A stretch of DNA of 64,000 bases from Sporichthya brevicatena (lineage in GTDB: Bacteria > Actinomycetota > Actinomycetes > Sporichthyales > Sporichthyaceae), in assembly GCF_039525035.1 (NCBI RefSeq), contig NZ_BAAAHE010000021.1, positions 79,673 to 143,672 of the forward strand. Reading direction: 5' to 3'. A program made the translations under genes and the position numbers. The notes below the pieces were generated by a model. That model saw nothing but the letters and a program-made list of their open reading frames with translations. It was not told the DNA's origin and did not search any database. Below are positions 26,856-35,105 of the stretch, piece after piece. Each line of letters starts with the position of its first letter. The stretch's first letter is position 1.

Positions 26856-27869
26856 TTGGACGAGTTCGTCGCGATCCCGGCACAGGGGGCGACCGGGGGA
26901 ATTCGGGTACGGGGCGCACGGCGCACGTTCGGTGCGCTGGCGGCCGTGGACTCCATCGATCTCGACGCGCGGCCCGGGGCGGTCACCGCACTGGTGGGCC
27001 CGTCGGGGTCCGGCAAGACGACGATGTTGATGATGCTGGCGACGTTGGTCGCCCCGGACGGCGGCGAGATCCGCGTGGCCGGCTTCGACCCGGCACGGAG
27101 TCCGGGTCAGGTCCGCGCGCGCGTGGGCTGGATGCCGGATTCCTTCGGCACCTACGGCAATCTGACGGCCCGTGAGGTTCTTGAGGTGGTCGGCGCGGCC
27201 CACCGCTTCCCCCGGCCGGAACGGTCGACGCGAGCCGCGGAACTGCTCCGCCGCGTCGGCCTCGGCAACGTCGCCGAGCGGCCGGTCCAGGCGCTGAACC
27301 GCGGCGAACAGCAACGCCTCGGCCTGGCTCGCGCGATGGTGCACCGCCCGCGCGTCCTCCTGCTGGACGAGCCCACCGCGGGTCTGGACCTGGTCAGCCG
27401 CGGCGAACTCACGCGCCTGCTCCGGGAGCTCGCCGGCGAGGGGCACACGATCCTGCTGACCGCCCGTACGCCGGCCGAGGTGGCCGGCATCGCCGACCAC
27501 GTCGTCCTGGTCGCGGCCGGCCGTACGGTCTCCCGGCCCGACGCGGCACCGGGGGGACGCGCGCGGCCGGCGACGGAATCCCGGCCGTGGCGCATCCGCG
27601 CCCTGGACGACGACGTTCTGCTGACCGCCCTGCGCGCCTACGGCTTCCACCACGCCGCGTCGGCGACCATCGGGGTGCATGTGCTGCTGCGCGGGGACCA
27701 GGAAGCGGCCGATCTGCTCACCGCCCTCGTACGCGACGGAGTGCGCGTCGTCACACTCCAACCCGCCGAGATGACGGCGGGTGACGTCCGTCCTGGGGTC
27801 ATTGCCGGATTTGGTGCTCATGACGGACCAGTTGCCGTGACGCAGCATCACGGGAACTCCACCGCGTGA
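26856..27869 (+). CDS. Lone ABC transporter ATP-binding protein
   Basis: This 337-residue protein has an ABC ATPase domain at about 17-240. Walker A is LVGPSGSGKTTML, and Walker B is RVLLLDEPTAGLD. The signature loop reads ALNRGEQQRLGLAR, a departure from the usual LSGGQ. A C-terminal domain of roughly 90 residues follows, similar in position to the accessory domain of drug- and lipid-exporter ATPases. The start is a TTG with GGGGAGGG a few bases upstream. No permease gene is adjacent, so the partner is elsewhere. It is followed by a good hairpin and the FHA gene. Confidence 0.85.
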   Translation: MDEFVAIPAQGATGGIRVRGARRTFGALAAVDSIDLDARPGAVTALVGPSGSGKTTMLMMLATLVAPDGGEIRVAGFDPARSPGQVRARVGWMPDSFGTYGNLTAREVLEVVGAAHRFPRPERSTRAAELLRRVGLGNVAERPVQALNRGEQQRLGLARAMVHRPRVLLLDEPTAGLDLVSRGELTRLLRELAGEGHTILLTARTPAEVAGIADHVVLVAAGRTVSRPDAAPGGRARPATESRPWRIRALDDDVLLTALRAYGFHHAASATIGVHVLLRGDQEAADLLTALVRDGVRVVTLQPAEMTAGDVRPGVIAGFGAHDGPVAVTQHHGNSTA

Positions 27870-27946
27870 CGCCCGTGCCGGATACGTCCGATCCCGGGTA
27901 ACCCGTTCGGCAGCATTCGCTGCGCGCGACTCCGCTAGTAGCTTTT

Positions 27947-27977
27947 CCCCCCTGCGGATAACGCCGCTCGGGGGTTT
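27947..27977 (+). terminator. Stem-loop with short T-run after the ABC ATPase gene
   Basis: CCCCC-T-GCGG pairs with CCGC-TC-GGGGG around a short loop, followed by TTT. It lies 78 bp after the ABC ATPase stop and just before the FHA gene, so it may end the first transcript. The T-run is short. Confidence 0.45.
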
Positions 27978-27998
27978 GAAGCCTCCGCGGGATGGGGA

Positions 27999-28604
27999 GT
28001 GGACGTGGTCGCGCATTTGGTTGTCTCACGGCCGGGGGGCCCTGAGTTCGTTGTGCTGTCGGCGTCCGGCATGAGCATGGGCCGGGCACCCGACAACGAC
28101 GTGATCATCGCGGACGAGAGCGTCTCGCGCCTGCACGCGATCCTGGAGGCCCGCTCCGGCGGGTGGTCGATCCGGGACCTCGGCTCGCGCAACGGCACCT
28201 TCGTCAACGGGGAGCGGATCCTGGGCGAACGCGCGTTGCGCGATCGCGACGAGATCCGCGTCGGTGGGGCGCGGCTGGCGTTCCGGCCGGACCCGGAGGC
28301 CGAGCGGTACGCCGAGACGCTCGCCGCCGACCCGCCGCCGGAGCTGACGCGCCGCGAACGCGACGTGCTGCTCGCGCTCTTCCAGCCGGCCGGCACGGCC
28401 GACGTCTTCATGGAGCCGGCGTCGACCCGGCGCATCGCCGAGGTGCTCTTCGTCAGCGAGGCGGCGGTGAAGCAGCACCTGCTCAAGCTGTACGAGAAGT
28501 TCGGCATCCGCGCCGGCGGCGACCGCCGGCGCGTGCAGCTCGCCAACGAGGCATTGCGCCGCGGCGCGGTGTCCTTCAGTGAGGTGCGCGACATTATGCG
28601 CTGA
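27999..28604 (+). CDS. FHA-domain protein with C-terminal HTH-like region
   Basis: This 201-residue protein has an N-terminal forkhead-associated domain (about 8-100), which binds phosphothreonine. The key residues are Gly-Arg in MSMGRAPDND, SRLH, and the loop LGSRNGTFVNGERI. The C-terminal half (about 115-201) begins ELTRRERDVLLALF and continues with VSEAAVKQHLLKLYEKFGI, resembling a LuxR/winged helix-turn-helix arrangement. A phosphorylation-dependent regulator is plausible. A GTG two codons later (28005) is an alternative start. A Ser/Thr kinase gene lies 2.3 kb away. A strong terminator follows. Confidence 0.85.
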   Translation: MDVVAHLVVSRPGGPEFVVLSASGMSMGRAPDNDVIIADESVSRLHAILEARSGGWSIRDLGSRNGTFVNGERILGERALRDRDEIRVGGARLAFRPDPEAERYAETLAADPPPELTRRERDVLLALFQPAGTADVFMEPASTRRIAEVLFVSEAAVKQHLLKLYEKFGIRAGGDRRRVQLANEALRRGAVSFSEVRDIMR

Positions 28605-28715
28605 CACCTTTTCCGGCGGAGCCATTTCCCGGTAATGCATAACCGCCGGAAAAGCACTGATCGGCCGTTCGAGCGTTACCGGCCGGTACGTCGAACACCG
28701 CGAAACACCAGGTCA

Positions 28716-28745
28716 GGGGCCCTTCGGGGCCCCTTTTCCGTTTTG
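28716..28745 (+). terminator. Intrinsic terminator after the FHA gene
   Basis: GGGGCCC-TTCG-GGGCCCC is a perfect 7-bp stem closed by a stable TTCG tetraloop and followed by TTTTCCGTTTT. This is a textbook factor-independent terminator for the plus-strand FHA transcript, 112 bp after its stop. The rest of the 300-bp gap (28605-28907) shows no gene and probably carries the promoter of the CAP-domain gene. Confidence 0.85.
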
Positions 28746-28907
28746 CTGCAGGTCATTTCCACCCCCCTGACCATGCGGTCAGATCGGCCTTACCCGACGG
28801 TGCGGAACCGCTGTCGCTCGCGGCCATTACCGCTGCGGGTCCCGCAGCGAAGGATTCGACTGCCGAGGAAATGTGCTCGGCACTGTTCGAGGGGGGTCGA
28901 ACGTTTG

Positions 28908-29840
28908 ATGAATCGACGCAGAACCGCGCCGGGACGGGTCCTGGTCGTCGCGTTCCTCGCCGCCACCGGCCTGGTTGCCTACGCCGCACCCGGTCTCGCC
29001 GCCGAGGCCGGGCCCACGCCACCGCTGACCGCCGTCGCGGCCACACCGGCGGAACCGGCTCAGCCGGCCGCGCGGACCGGGGACGACCCGGACGACGAGC
29101 CGTCGGGGGGCGGCTGGCGCGGGACCCGTGAGGACGAGGACAGCGACGGCGACTCCCGTGAGGAGGAGTACGACTCCGCCGGGTCGTCCGACGCCGACGA
29201 GCGGTACGTCGTCGACGGGGAGAAGAAGTCGAGCAAGGCCAAGAGCACGAGGATCACGACCAAGAAGAAGAAGGACAGCAAGAAGTCCGCCAAGGCCAAG
29301 CAGGCGGCGAAGAAGAAGGCCGCCAAGAAGGCCGCCGCCAAGAAGGCGAAGCAGAAGGCCGCCGCCAAGAAGAAGCGCGAGCAGGCGCTCAAGGCCGCGC
29401 GGGCCGCGCAGCAGCGCGAGCAGCAGCGCCGGGCTCGGGCCGACGACGGCGACTCGGGCGGGTCGATCGACTCGATGCGGCAGGCGATCCTCGACCTGAC
29501 CAACCGCGCGCGGGCCTCCGCCGGTTGCGGGCGGCTGCGGTACAGCACGCAGCTCGAGCGGTCCGCCCAGGCCCACGCCAACGACATGGCCAAGCACAAC
29601 TACATGTCGCACACCTCGCGCAGCGGGAAGAACTCCGACCAGCGCATCCGGGCGACGGGCTTCAACGGCGACAAGACCGGGGAGAACCTCGCGAACGGGT
29701 TCTCCTCCCCCGAGTCCGTCTTCAAGGCGTGGATGAACTCACCCAGCCACCGACGGAACATCCTCGACTGCAAGTTCAAGATCCTGGGCGTGGGCTACGT
29801 CGGCTCCGGCGGCTACTGGGTCCAGCACTTCGGGGGCTGA
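28908..29840 (+). CDS. Secreted CAP-domain (SCP/PR1-like) protein with Lys/Ala-rich linker
   Basis: This 310-residue protein has three parts. A signal peptide (about 1-32) comes first. The middle is an acidic stretch followed by a highly basic Lys/Ala-rich segment (about 105-175) reminiscent of histone H1-like tails. A C-terminal CAP domain follows, with the conserved SAQAHANDMAKHNYMSH, TGENLANG and SPSHRRNILDC segments. CAP proteins act outside the cell, but their bacterial roles are mostly unknown. The basic segment could bind acidic wall polymers or nucleic acid; that is inference. It converges on the kinase gene across a hairpin terminator. Confidence 0.88.
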   Translation: MNRRRTAPGRVLVVAFLAATGLVAYAAPGLAAEAGPTPPLTAVAATPAEPAQPAARTGDDPDDEPSGGGWRGTREDEDSDGDSREEEYDSAGSSDADERYVVDGEKKSSKAKSTRITTKKKKDSKKSAKAKQAAKKKAAKKAAAKKAKQKAAAKKKREQALKAARAAQQREQQRRARADDGDSGGSIDSMRQAILDLTNRARASAGCGRLRYSTQLERSAQAHANDMAKHNYMSHTSRSGKNSDQRIRATGFNGDKTGENLANGFSSPESVFKAWMNSPSHRRNILDCKFKILGVGYVGSGGYWVQHFGG

Positions 29841-29849
29841 CCCCACCAC

Positions 29850-29875
29850 GGATCACCACTCTGGATCACCACTCT
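29850..29875. repeat. Tandem 13-bp direct repeat
   Basis: GGATCACCACTCT is repeated twice back to back immediately after the CAP gene stop and before the convergent hairpin. It looks like a simple slippage duplication. Confidence 0.85.
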
Positions 29876-29879
29876 GTTG

Positions 29880-29921
29880 CGTCCGGCCAACGGGGGCCTA
29901 GGGCCCACCGTTGGCCGGACG
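29880..29921. terminator. Bidirectional hairpin between convergent CAP and kinase genes
   Basis: GTCCGGCCAACGG (29881-29893) and its exact complement CCGTTGGCCGGAC (29908-29920) make a 13-bp perfect stem, extended by one more pair, with a 14-base loop. It sits in the 87-bp gap between two convergent genes, so it probably ends both transcripts, although no long T-run is present. Confidence 0.65.
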
Positions 29922-29927
29922 TAGCGG

Positions 29928-31046
29928 TCAGGACGAGAAGGAGCGACGGTCGCGGGCGGCCGGGAGGCGGACACCGCGCCAGCGGGCCGCGAGTTCGGAC
30001 AGGTCGGCGGTCTCGGCGTTCGGGTCGGGTGTCACTGCTCGGCGGGCGCCGGTCCTCCCCTCCAGGCCGGCGCCCGCCGAGAGAGCGCGTACCGCAGCGG
30101 GCCGCGGTACGACGACCAGGTCCGCGGCGCTGCGGCGCGCCGCGGAGAGAACATCGGTGAGACCGATCGCGAACGACAACGCACCGCCGGGGCGGTGGGC
30201 CGGGTCCTTCGCCAGCGCCGCGTCGAGCAGACGCACGAGGCCGTCCGGCGACGACGGGGCCACGGGCGGGAGATCCCGCGCGATTCGCAGGTAGAGACCC
30301 GCCAGGGTCTCGTCCGGCGCGGCGACGAACGGCGGGACGCCCGCGACCAGGAAGAAGATCGTGGCCGCCAGTGAGTACACGTCAGAAAGCGCTGTCGCCG
30401 GGGATCCGTCGAGCACCTCGGGCGCGCAGTACGGCACCGACCCGACGACGCGGACCGGCTCGACCGGTGCATCACCCTCGCCGTCGTCCGTGTTCGACAG
30501 CGCGTCCGGAAGCGCGTCCGGCAGCGCATCGGCCAGCGCCGAACCGAAGTCGGCGAGCAACGGTGCTCCCGTGTCGGAGAGCAGGACGTTCTGCGGTTTG
30601 ACGTCGCGATGCAGCACTCCGCGGCGGTGGGCGGACTCGAGCGCACCGGCGAGCTGGATGCCCATCCGCGCCGCCTGGTGCCACGGCAGCGGGCCGTAGC
30701 GCAGGATGTGATCGTGCAGCGTGCCGCGCAGCGCGTAGTCCAGGACGAGATAGGGACGACCGTCGTCCAGCGTCCCGGTCGCGTGCACCGCCAGCACGTG
30801 CGGATGCCCGGAAAGCCTTCCCAGCGCGACGGATTCGTGTACGAACCGGCGCGATCCCGCGGCCCGCTCGGCGGCGCTCGGACCCACGTCGACGGTGGAG
30901 ACCTTCACCGCGACGTCGCGGTCCAGCGCCTCCTGACGCGCGCGGTAGACGACCGCGAACGCGCCGCGCCCGATCACGGTGAAGTCGCGCAGTCCAGGGA
31001 TGCCCGGAACCTCAGGAAGGTTCGGCACCGCGCCGTCCAACGCCAC
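29928..31046 (-). CDS. Soluble PknB-type Ser/Thr protein kinase
   Basis: This 372-residue protein has a complete Hanks-type kinase domain (about 20-285). The glycine loop is GRGAFAVV (26-33), Lys48 is in VAVKVS, the catalytic loop is HRDVKPQN (146-153), the DFG is at 166-168, and APEVLDG ends the activation segment. A short DALP repeat lies in the activation region. There is no transmembrane helix or extracellular sensor; the C-terminal 90 residues are basic and probably disordered. The GTG follows GAGGTGG. The nearby FHA-domain gene suggests a phospho-signalling pair, which is inference from proximity. Confidence 0.93.
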   Translation of the reverse strand: MALDGAVPNLPEVPGIPGLRDFTVIGRGAFAVVYRARQEALDRDVAVKVSTVDVGPSAAERAAGSRRFVHESVALGRLSGHPHVLAVHATGTLDDGRPYLVLDYALRGTLHDHILRYGPLPWHQAARMGIQLAGALESAHRRGVLHRDVKPQNVLLSDTGAPLLADFGSALADALPDALPDALSNTDDGEGDAPVEPVRVVGSVPYCAPEVLDGSPATALSDVYSLAATIFFLVAGVPPFVAAPDETLAGLYLRIARDLPPVAPSSPDGLVRLLDAALAKDPAHRPGGALSFAIGLTDVLSAARRSAADLVVVPRPAAVRALSAGAGLEGRTGARRAVTPDPNAETADLSELAARWRGVRLPAARDRRSFSS

Positions 31047-31339
31047 TGTTCCACCTCGTGATCGGATACGTCCGACTTGCTCGACGAGGCGGATACTGAC
31101 ACGGTTCGACGCCCCCTACCCTGGTCTGACCGGGTAGCAAACTCGTGTCGTCACGCAGTTCACCCGAGTGGCCCAATGTGACGTCACAGCGGCACGATTC
31201 CCGTCCAGCACCGCGACCGGACCGGTCCGGACATTCCCGGAGATGTCGCCTGGTCGCAGGGCCGAACGCGACCACGGGCGCCCTCGCCCACACGGCCCAA
31301 CGGCACCGATCGGCCCAACGCCGGTCAAAGGAGAAAGTG
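31047..31339. other. Intergenic gap between kinase and trmH genes
   Basis: This stretch of about 290 bp shows no convincing gene on either strand. It should hold the kinase promoter on the minus strand and lies downstream of trmH. One feature stands out: TGTGACGTCACA at 31177-31188, a perfect 12-bp palindrome about 130 bp upstream of the kinase start. Confidence 0.5.
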
Positions 31340-32146
31340 CTATCGCGTCGCGTAGAACGCGACCGCCGCGGCCGCTGCGACGTTGAGGGAGTCGATGCCG
31401 CCGGCCATGGGGATCGTCACCTCGACCGCCGCCGCGGCGATCGTCGAGGCCCGCAGACCGTCGCCCTCGGAGCCCAGGACGAGGGCCACCGCGGCGGGAC
31501 GCCGCGCGACGAACTCGTCAAGAGGGACGGCCCGCTCCCCCAGGGTCAGCGCGGCCGTGACGAACCCGGCGTCGTGGAGCAGGGCGATGTCCTCGGGCCA
31601 CCGCTCCAGTCGGGTCCACGGCACGGTGAAGCAGGCGCCCATCGAGGTGCGGATCGCACGGCGGTACAGCGGATCGGCACAGCTCGGCGTGACCAGCACC
31701 GCGTCGACCCCGAAGGCGGCGGCACTGCGCATCGCCGCCCCGACGTTCGTGTGGTCGGTGATGTCCTCCAGCACGGCGACCCGACGCGCGCCGGCCAGCA
31801 CCTCGGCGATGGTCGGGAGCGGGCGGCGGTCCATGGCCGCGAGCAGGCCCCGATGGACGTGATACCCCGTCAGACGTTCGAGCACATCGGGCCCGGCGAC
31901 GAAGACCGGTGCGCCGGCCGCGGCGACCCGTGCGGCCAACGCCGCCGCCGGCTCTACCCGGTTGGGCGCCAGCAGCAGCGATCGCGGTGTGAACCCGGCG
32001 TCGAGGGCCCGCTCGAGCACCGTGGCGCCCTCCGCGATGAAGACGCCCGCGGCGGGCTCACGTCGGACCCGGTGCCCGACGTCGGTGAGTCGGGCGTAGT
32101 CGGCGAGGCGCGGGTCCGTCGGGTCGCCGACCTCGACCGGGATCAC
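31340..32146 (-). CDS. TrmH/SpoU-family RNA 2'-O-methyltransferase
   Basis: This 268-residue SPOUT methyltransferase has an N-terminal substrate-binding region (about 20-100). The catalytic SPOUT domain carries VAVLEDITDHTNVGAAMRSA, AVALVLGSEGDGLR and the C-terminal knot IPMAGGIDSLNVAAAAAV. It should methylate a ribose 2'-OH in rRNA or tRNA; the exact site is unknown. The GTG start overlaps the stop of the cysG-like gene (GTGA), making it the last gene of the long cob operon although it has no role in cobalamin synthesis. Confidence 0.92.
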   Translation of the reverse strand: MIPVEVGDPTDPRLADYARLTDVGHRVRREPAAGVFIAEGATVLERALDAGFTPRSLLLAPNRVEPAAALAARVAAAGAPVFVAGPDVLERLTGYHVHRGLLAAMDRRPLPTIAEVLAGARRVAVLEDITDHTNVGAAMRSAAAFGVDAVLVTPSCADPLYRRAIRTSMGACFTVPWTRLERWPEDIALLHDAGFVTAALTLGERAVPLDEFVARRPAAVALVLGSEGDGLRASTIAAAAVEVTIPMAGGIDSLNVAAAAAVAFYATR

Positions 32147-33369
32147 GACGGGGGCAGGGTGTCGCCCAGCGCGACGACCGCACCGACGACCACGATCGCC
32201 GGCGGCCGGATGCCGTGCTCCGCGACAGCGGCAGCGATCCCGCTCAGCGGCGCACGCACGGTGCGCTGAGCGCTGGTGGTGCCCTCCTGGATCACCGCGG
32301 CCGGGGTGCCGGGGTCGCGGCCGTGCTGCACGAGAGCGGCCGCGATCGCGCCGAGCTTGTCGATGCCCATGAGGATGACGAGCGTTCCGCGCATGCGCCC
32401 GAGGGCGGCCCAGTCGGTCAGGGAGTCCGCGTGGTCGGGGCCGATGTGGCCGGAGATCACGGTGAACTCGTGGGCGACCCCGCGGTGCGTGACCGGGATG
32501 CCGGCGACCGCGGGCACGGAGATCGAACTGGTGATGCCGGGCACGACGGTGCAGGGGATCCCGGCCTCCGCGCAGGCCTGGACCTCCTCGAAGCCACGGC
32601 CGAAGACGTAGTTGTCGCCGCCCTTGAGGCGGACGACGAACTTGCCGGCCTTCGCGTGCTCGACGAGGGCGTCGTTGATCGCCTCCTGCGCCATCTGGCG
32701 GCCGTAGGGGATCTTCGAGGCGTCGATCACCTCCACGTGCGGCCCGAGCTCGGCGAGCAGAGCCGCCGGCGCGAGCCGGTCGGCCACGACGACGTCGGCC
32801 TGAGCCAGCAGCTGCCGGCCCCGGACCGTGATCAGGTCCGGATCACCGGGCCCGGCACCGACGAGGGCGACCCCGGCCACGCGCTCGCGAACCCCGGTCG
32901 TGTCGACGGAACCGTCGCGGAGGGCGTTCAGGACGTTGTCGCGCACCGCTGCGGCGCGGCGCGGATTGCGGCCGGCCAGCACCGCGAGGGTGAGGCCCTC
33001 GTAGCGACCGGAGGCGGCGGTCCACGCGGTGGCGGCGGTCGCGTCGTCCGCCCGGACGCAGAAGATGCGCCGCGCCTCCGCGTCGGTCGCGACGGCGGCA
33101 TTGACGGTCGGATCCGCGGTGAGGGCGAGCGCGTACCAGGCCCCGTCGAGATCTGACGGCTCGTAAGGCCGACGCTCCCAGCGCAGGCGGCCGTGGTCGG
33201 CGAGGGCGTCGATCGCCGGCGTCGCCTCGGGCGAGACCACGACGACGTCGGCGTGCGCGTCGAGGAGGGCGGGCACCCGGCGGGCAGCGACCTGGCCGCC
33301 GCCGACGACCACGACGCGGCGGCCGGACAGGCGCAGGCCGACCGGATAGGGCAGGGACTCGTCGGTCAC
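32143..33369 (-). CDS. cysG: CysG-like uroporphyrinogen-III methyltransferase / precorrin-2 dehydrogenase
   Basis: This 408-residue protein has two parts. The N-terminal Rossmann domain (about 10-160) has VVVVGGGQVAARRVPALL, the siroheme-synthase (Met8/CysG) NAD-dependent dehydrogenase type. The C-terminal SUMT domain (about 165-400) has VALVGAGPGDPDLITVRG, VVRLKGGDNYVFGRG and VPGITSSISVPA, and makes precorrin-2 by methylating C2 and C7 of uroporphyrinogen III. It is the entry enzyme for cobalamin and, through the dehydrogenase, for siroheme. The GTG overlaps the cobT stop; its stop overlaps trmH. No other CobA-type gene is in the window. Confidence 0.94.
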   Translation of the reverse strand: MTDESLPYPVGLRLSGRRVVVVGGGQVAARRVPALLDAHADVVVVSPEATPAIDALADHGRLRWERRPYEPSDLDGAWYALALTADPTVNAAVATDAEARRIFCVRADDATAATAWTAASGRYEGLTLAVLAGRNPRRAAAVRDNVLNALRDGSVDTTGVRERVAGVALVGAGPGDPDLITVRGRQLLAQADVVVADRLAPAALLAELGPHVEVIDASKIPYGRQMAQEAINDALVEHAKAGKFVVRLKGGDNYVFGRGFEEVQACAEAGIPCTVVPGITSSISVPAVAGIPVTHRGVAHEFTVISGHIGPDHADSLTDWAALGRMRGTLVILMGIDKLGAIAAALVQHGRDPGTPAAVIQEGTTSAQRTVRAPLSGIAAAVAEHGIRPPAIVVVGAVVALGDTLPPS

Positions 33370-35105
33370 TTCTCGGTCACCCCGGCGGAGTCGAAGGTCG
33401 CGACCTCAGCGAGCGCCCGCGCCGCGGACTGCACCAGCGGCAGCGCGAGCAGCGCCCCGGTGCCCTCCCCCAGCCGCAGGTCGAGCGCGACCAGCGGCCG
33501 CAGGCCGAGCGCGTCGAGTGCGACGGCGTGACCCGGTTCGGCGGAACGGTGGCCCGCGAGCCACGCGACCGACGCGTCCGGATGCAGTGCCGCAGCCACC
33601 AGCGCGGCGGCACCGGCGATGACACCGTCGAGGATCACCGGCACGCGCAGCGCCGACGCCGCGAGCAGGAACCCGGCGAGAGCGGCGTGCTCGAGCCCAC
33701 CGACGGCGGCGAGCACGGCCACGGGGTCGGCCGGGTCCGGGCGGTGCCGCTCCAGCGCCGTGCGGACGATCTCGACCTTGTGCGCGTGCATCGCGTCGTC
33801 GATCCCGGTGCCCCGGCCGGTGACCACTGCCGGGTCGACGCCGGTGAACGCCGCGATCAACGCGGCGGAGGCGGTGGTGTTGGCGATGCCCATGTCGCCG
33901 GTGATCAGGCAGCGGTTGCCGGCCGCCACCAGGTCGCGCGCGACCTCGATGCCGATCTCGACGGCCGCGACCGCCTCCGCGCGGGTCATGGCCTGACCCT
34001 GCGTCAGATCAGCGGTACCCGGACGAACCTTGCGTGGCAGCAGGCCCGGCACGGTCGGCAGCTCCGCGGCGACACCGACGTCCACGACGGCGACCTCGGC
34101 CCCCACCTGCGCCGCGAAGGCGTTGACGACCGCCCCGCCGGCGAGGAAGTTGGCGACCATCTGCGCCGTGACCTCCTGCGGCCACGGCGTGACGCCCTGG
34201 GCGTGCACGCCGTGGTCGGCGGCGAACACCGCGACGGCCGCCGGCTCCGGCAACGGGGGCGGGCACTCCCCCGCCAGGCCCGCGAGCTGGACCGAGACGT
34301 CCTCCAGGACGCCGAGTGCGCCCTGCGGCTTGGTCATCCGGTCCTGGCGGTCCCGGGCCGCGTCGACCGCGGCGCCGTGCGGCGGCGCGAGTTGCGCCAG
34401 CGTCTGCGCCAGCAGGTCCATCGGTTCCTCCCCGGGTAGGCCTCGCCGGCCGAATTCTTCCGAATGGACCGCCCAGCCCAGCGGGCGGCGGTGCGCCCAG
34501 CCCGCCGCGGCCAGTTCGGGCTCGTCCGCGAAGGCGTCCACGTGCCCCAGGCAGAGGTACGCGACGAGCTCCAGGTGGGCGGGCAGGCGCAGCTCGGCGG
34601 CGAGCGCCGCCGCGTCGAAGAAGCTGACCCAGCCCACCCCCAGGCCCTCGGCTCGCGCGGCCAGCCAGAGGTTCTGCACGGCCCCCGCGACCGAGTGCGC
34701 CGCGGTCTGCGGCTGGCTGTGGCGGCCGAGGGTGTGGCGGCCGCCCCGCGTCGGGTCGCAGGTGACGACGATCCCGACCGGCGCCTCGCGGATCGCCTCC
34801 ACGCGGAGCTTCGCGAAGGCGCGGGCGCGCGCGGTCGGCAGCGAGGCCGCGTAGGCGTCCCGGGCCGCCGTCGCCAACGCGTGCAGCCGTTCGCGCGTCT
34901 GCGGCGAGCGGATCACGAGGAAGTCCCAGGGCTGGGAGAACCCGACGCTCGGTGCCGCGTGGGCCGCCGCCAACACGCGCGTCAGCACCTCGTCGGCGAC
35001 CGGGTCCGGCCGGAAGCCGGTGCGGACGTCCCGGCGTGCGGCGATGACGTCGTAGACCGCCGCCCGCGCCGCCGCCCCGAACCCGGGGTCCGCGTCCGCG
35101 CTCAT
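33366..35105 (-). CDS. bluB-cobT: BluB-CobT fusion: dimethylbenzimidazole synthase / NaMN:DMB phosphoribosyltransferase
   Basis: This single 579-residue frame joins two consecutive lower-ligand enzymes. BluB (about 1-225) is nitroreductase-like, with FRPDPVADEVLTRVLAAAH, SVGFSQPWDFLVI and GLGVGWVSFFD, and makes 5,6-dimethylbenzimidazole from FMN. CobT (about 229-579) has MTKPQGALGVLEDV, AVFAADHGVHAQGV, GDMGIANTTASAAL and the late catalytic segment LDLRLGEGTGALLALP, and attaches the ribotide to give alpha-ribazole phosphate. There is no stop between them. An ATG at 34421 with GGGGAGG five bases upstream could also start CobT alone, giving 351 residues, the normal CobT length. The BluB start overlaps the cobC stop. 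Confidence 0.93.
   Translation of the reverse strand: MSADADPGFGAAARAAVYDVIAARRDVRTGFRPDPVADEVLTRVLAAAHAAPSVGFSQPWDFLVIRSPQTRERLHALATAARDAYAASLPTARARAFAKLRVEAIREAPVGIVVTCDPTRGGRHTLGRHSQPQTAAHSVAGAVQNLWLAARAEGLGVGWVSFFDAAALAAELRLPAHLELVAYLCLGHVDAFADEPELAAAGWAHRRPLGWAVHSEEFGRRGLPGEEPMDLLAQTLAQLAPPHGAAVDAARDRQDRMTKPQGALGVLEDVSVQLAGLAGECPPPLPEPAAVAVFAADHGVHAQGVTPWPQEVTAQMVANFLAGGAVVNAFAAQVGAEVAVVDVGVAAELPTVPGLLPRKVRPGTADLTQGQAMTRAEAVAAVEIGIEVARDLVAAGNRCLITGDMGIANTTASAALIAAFTGVDPAVVTGRGTGIDDAMHAHKVEIVRTALERHRPDPADPVAVLAAVGGLEHAALAGFLLAASALRVPVILDGVIAGAAALVAAALHPDASVAWLAGHRSAEPGHAVALDALGLRPLVALDLRLGEGTGALLALPLVQSAARALAEVATFDSAGVTEK
34421..34433 (-). promoter_or_regulatory. Internal ribosome site and ATG for stand-alone CobT
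   Basis: On the minus strand GGGGAGGAACCG precedes an in-frame ATG exactly where CobT homology begins. The spacing of five bases is ideal. It is one of the best Shine-Dalgarno sequences in the cob region, so translation may begin here as well as at the BluB start. Confidence 0.65.
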
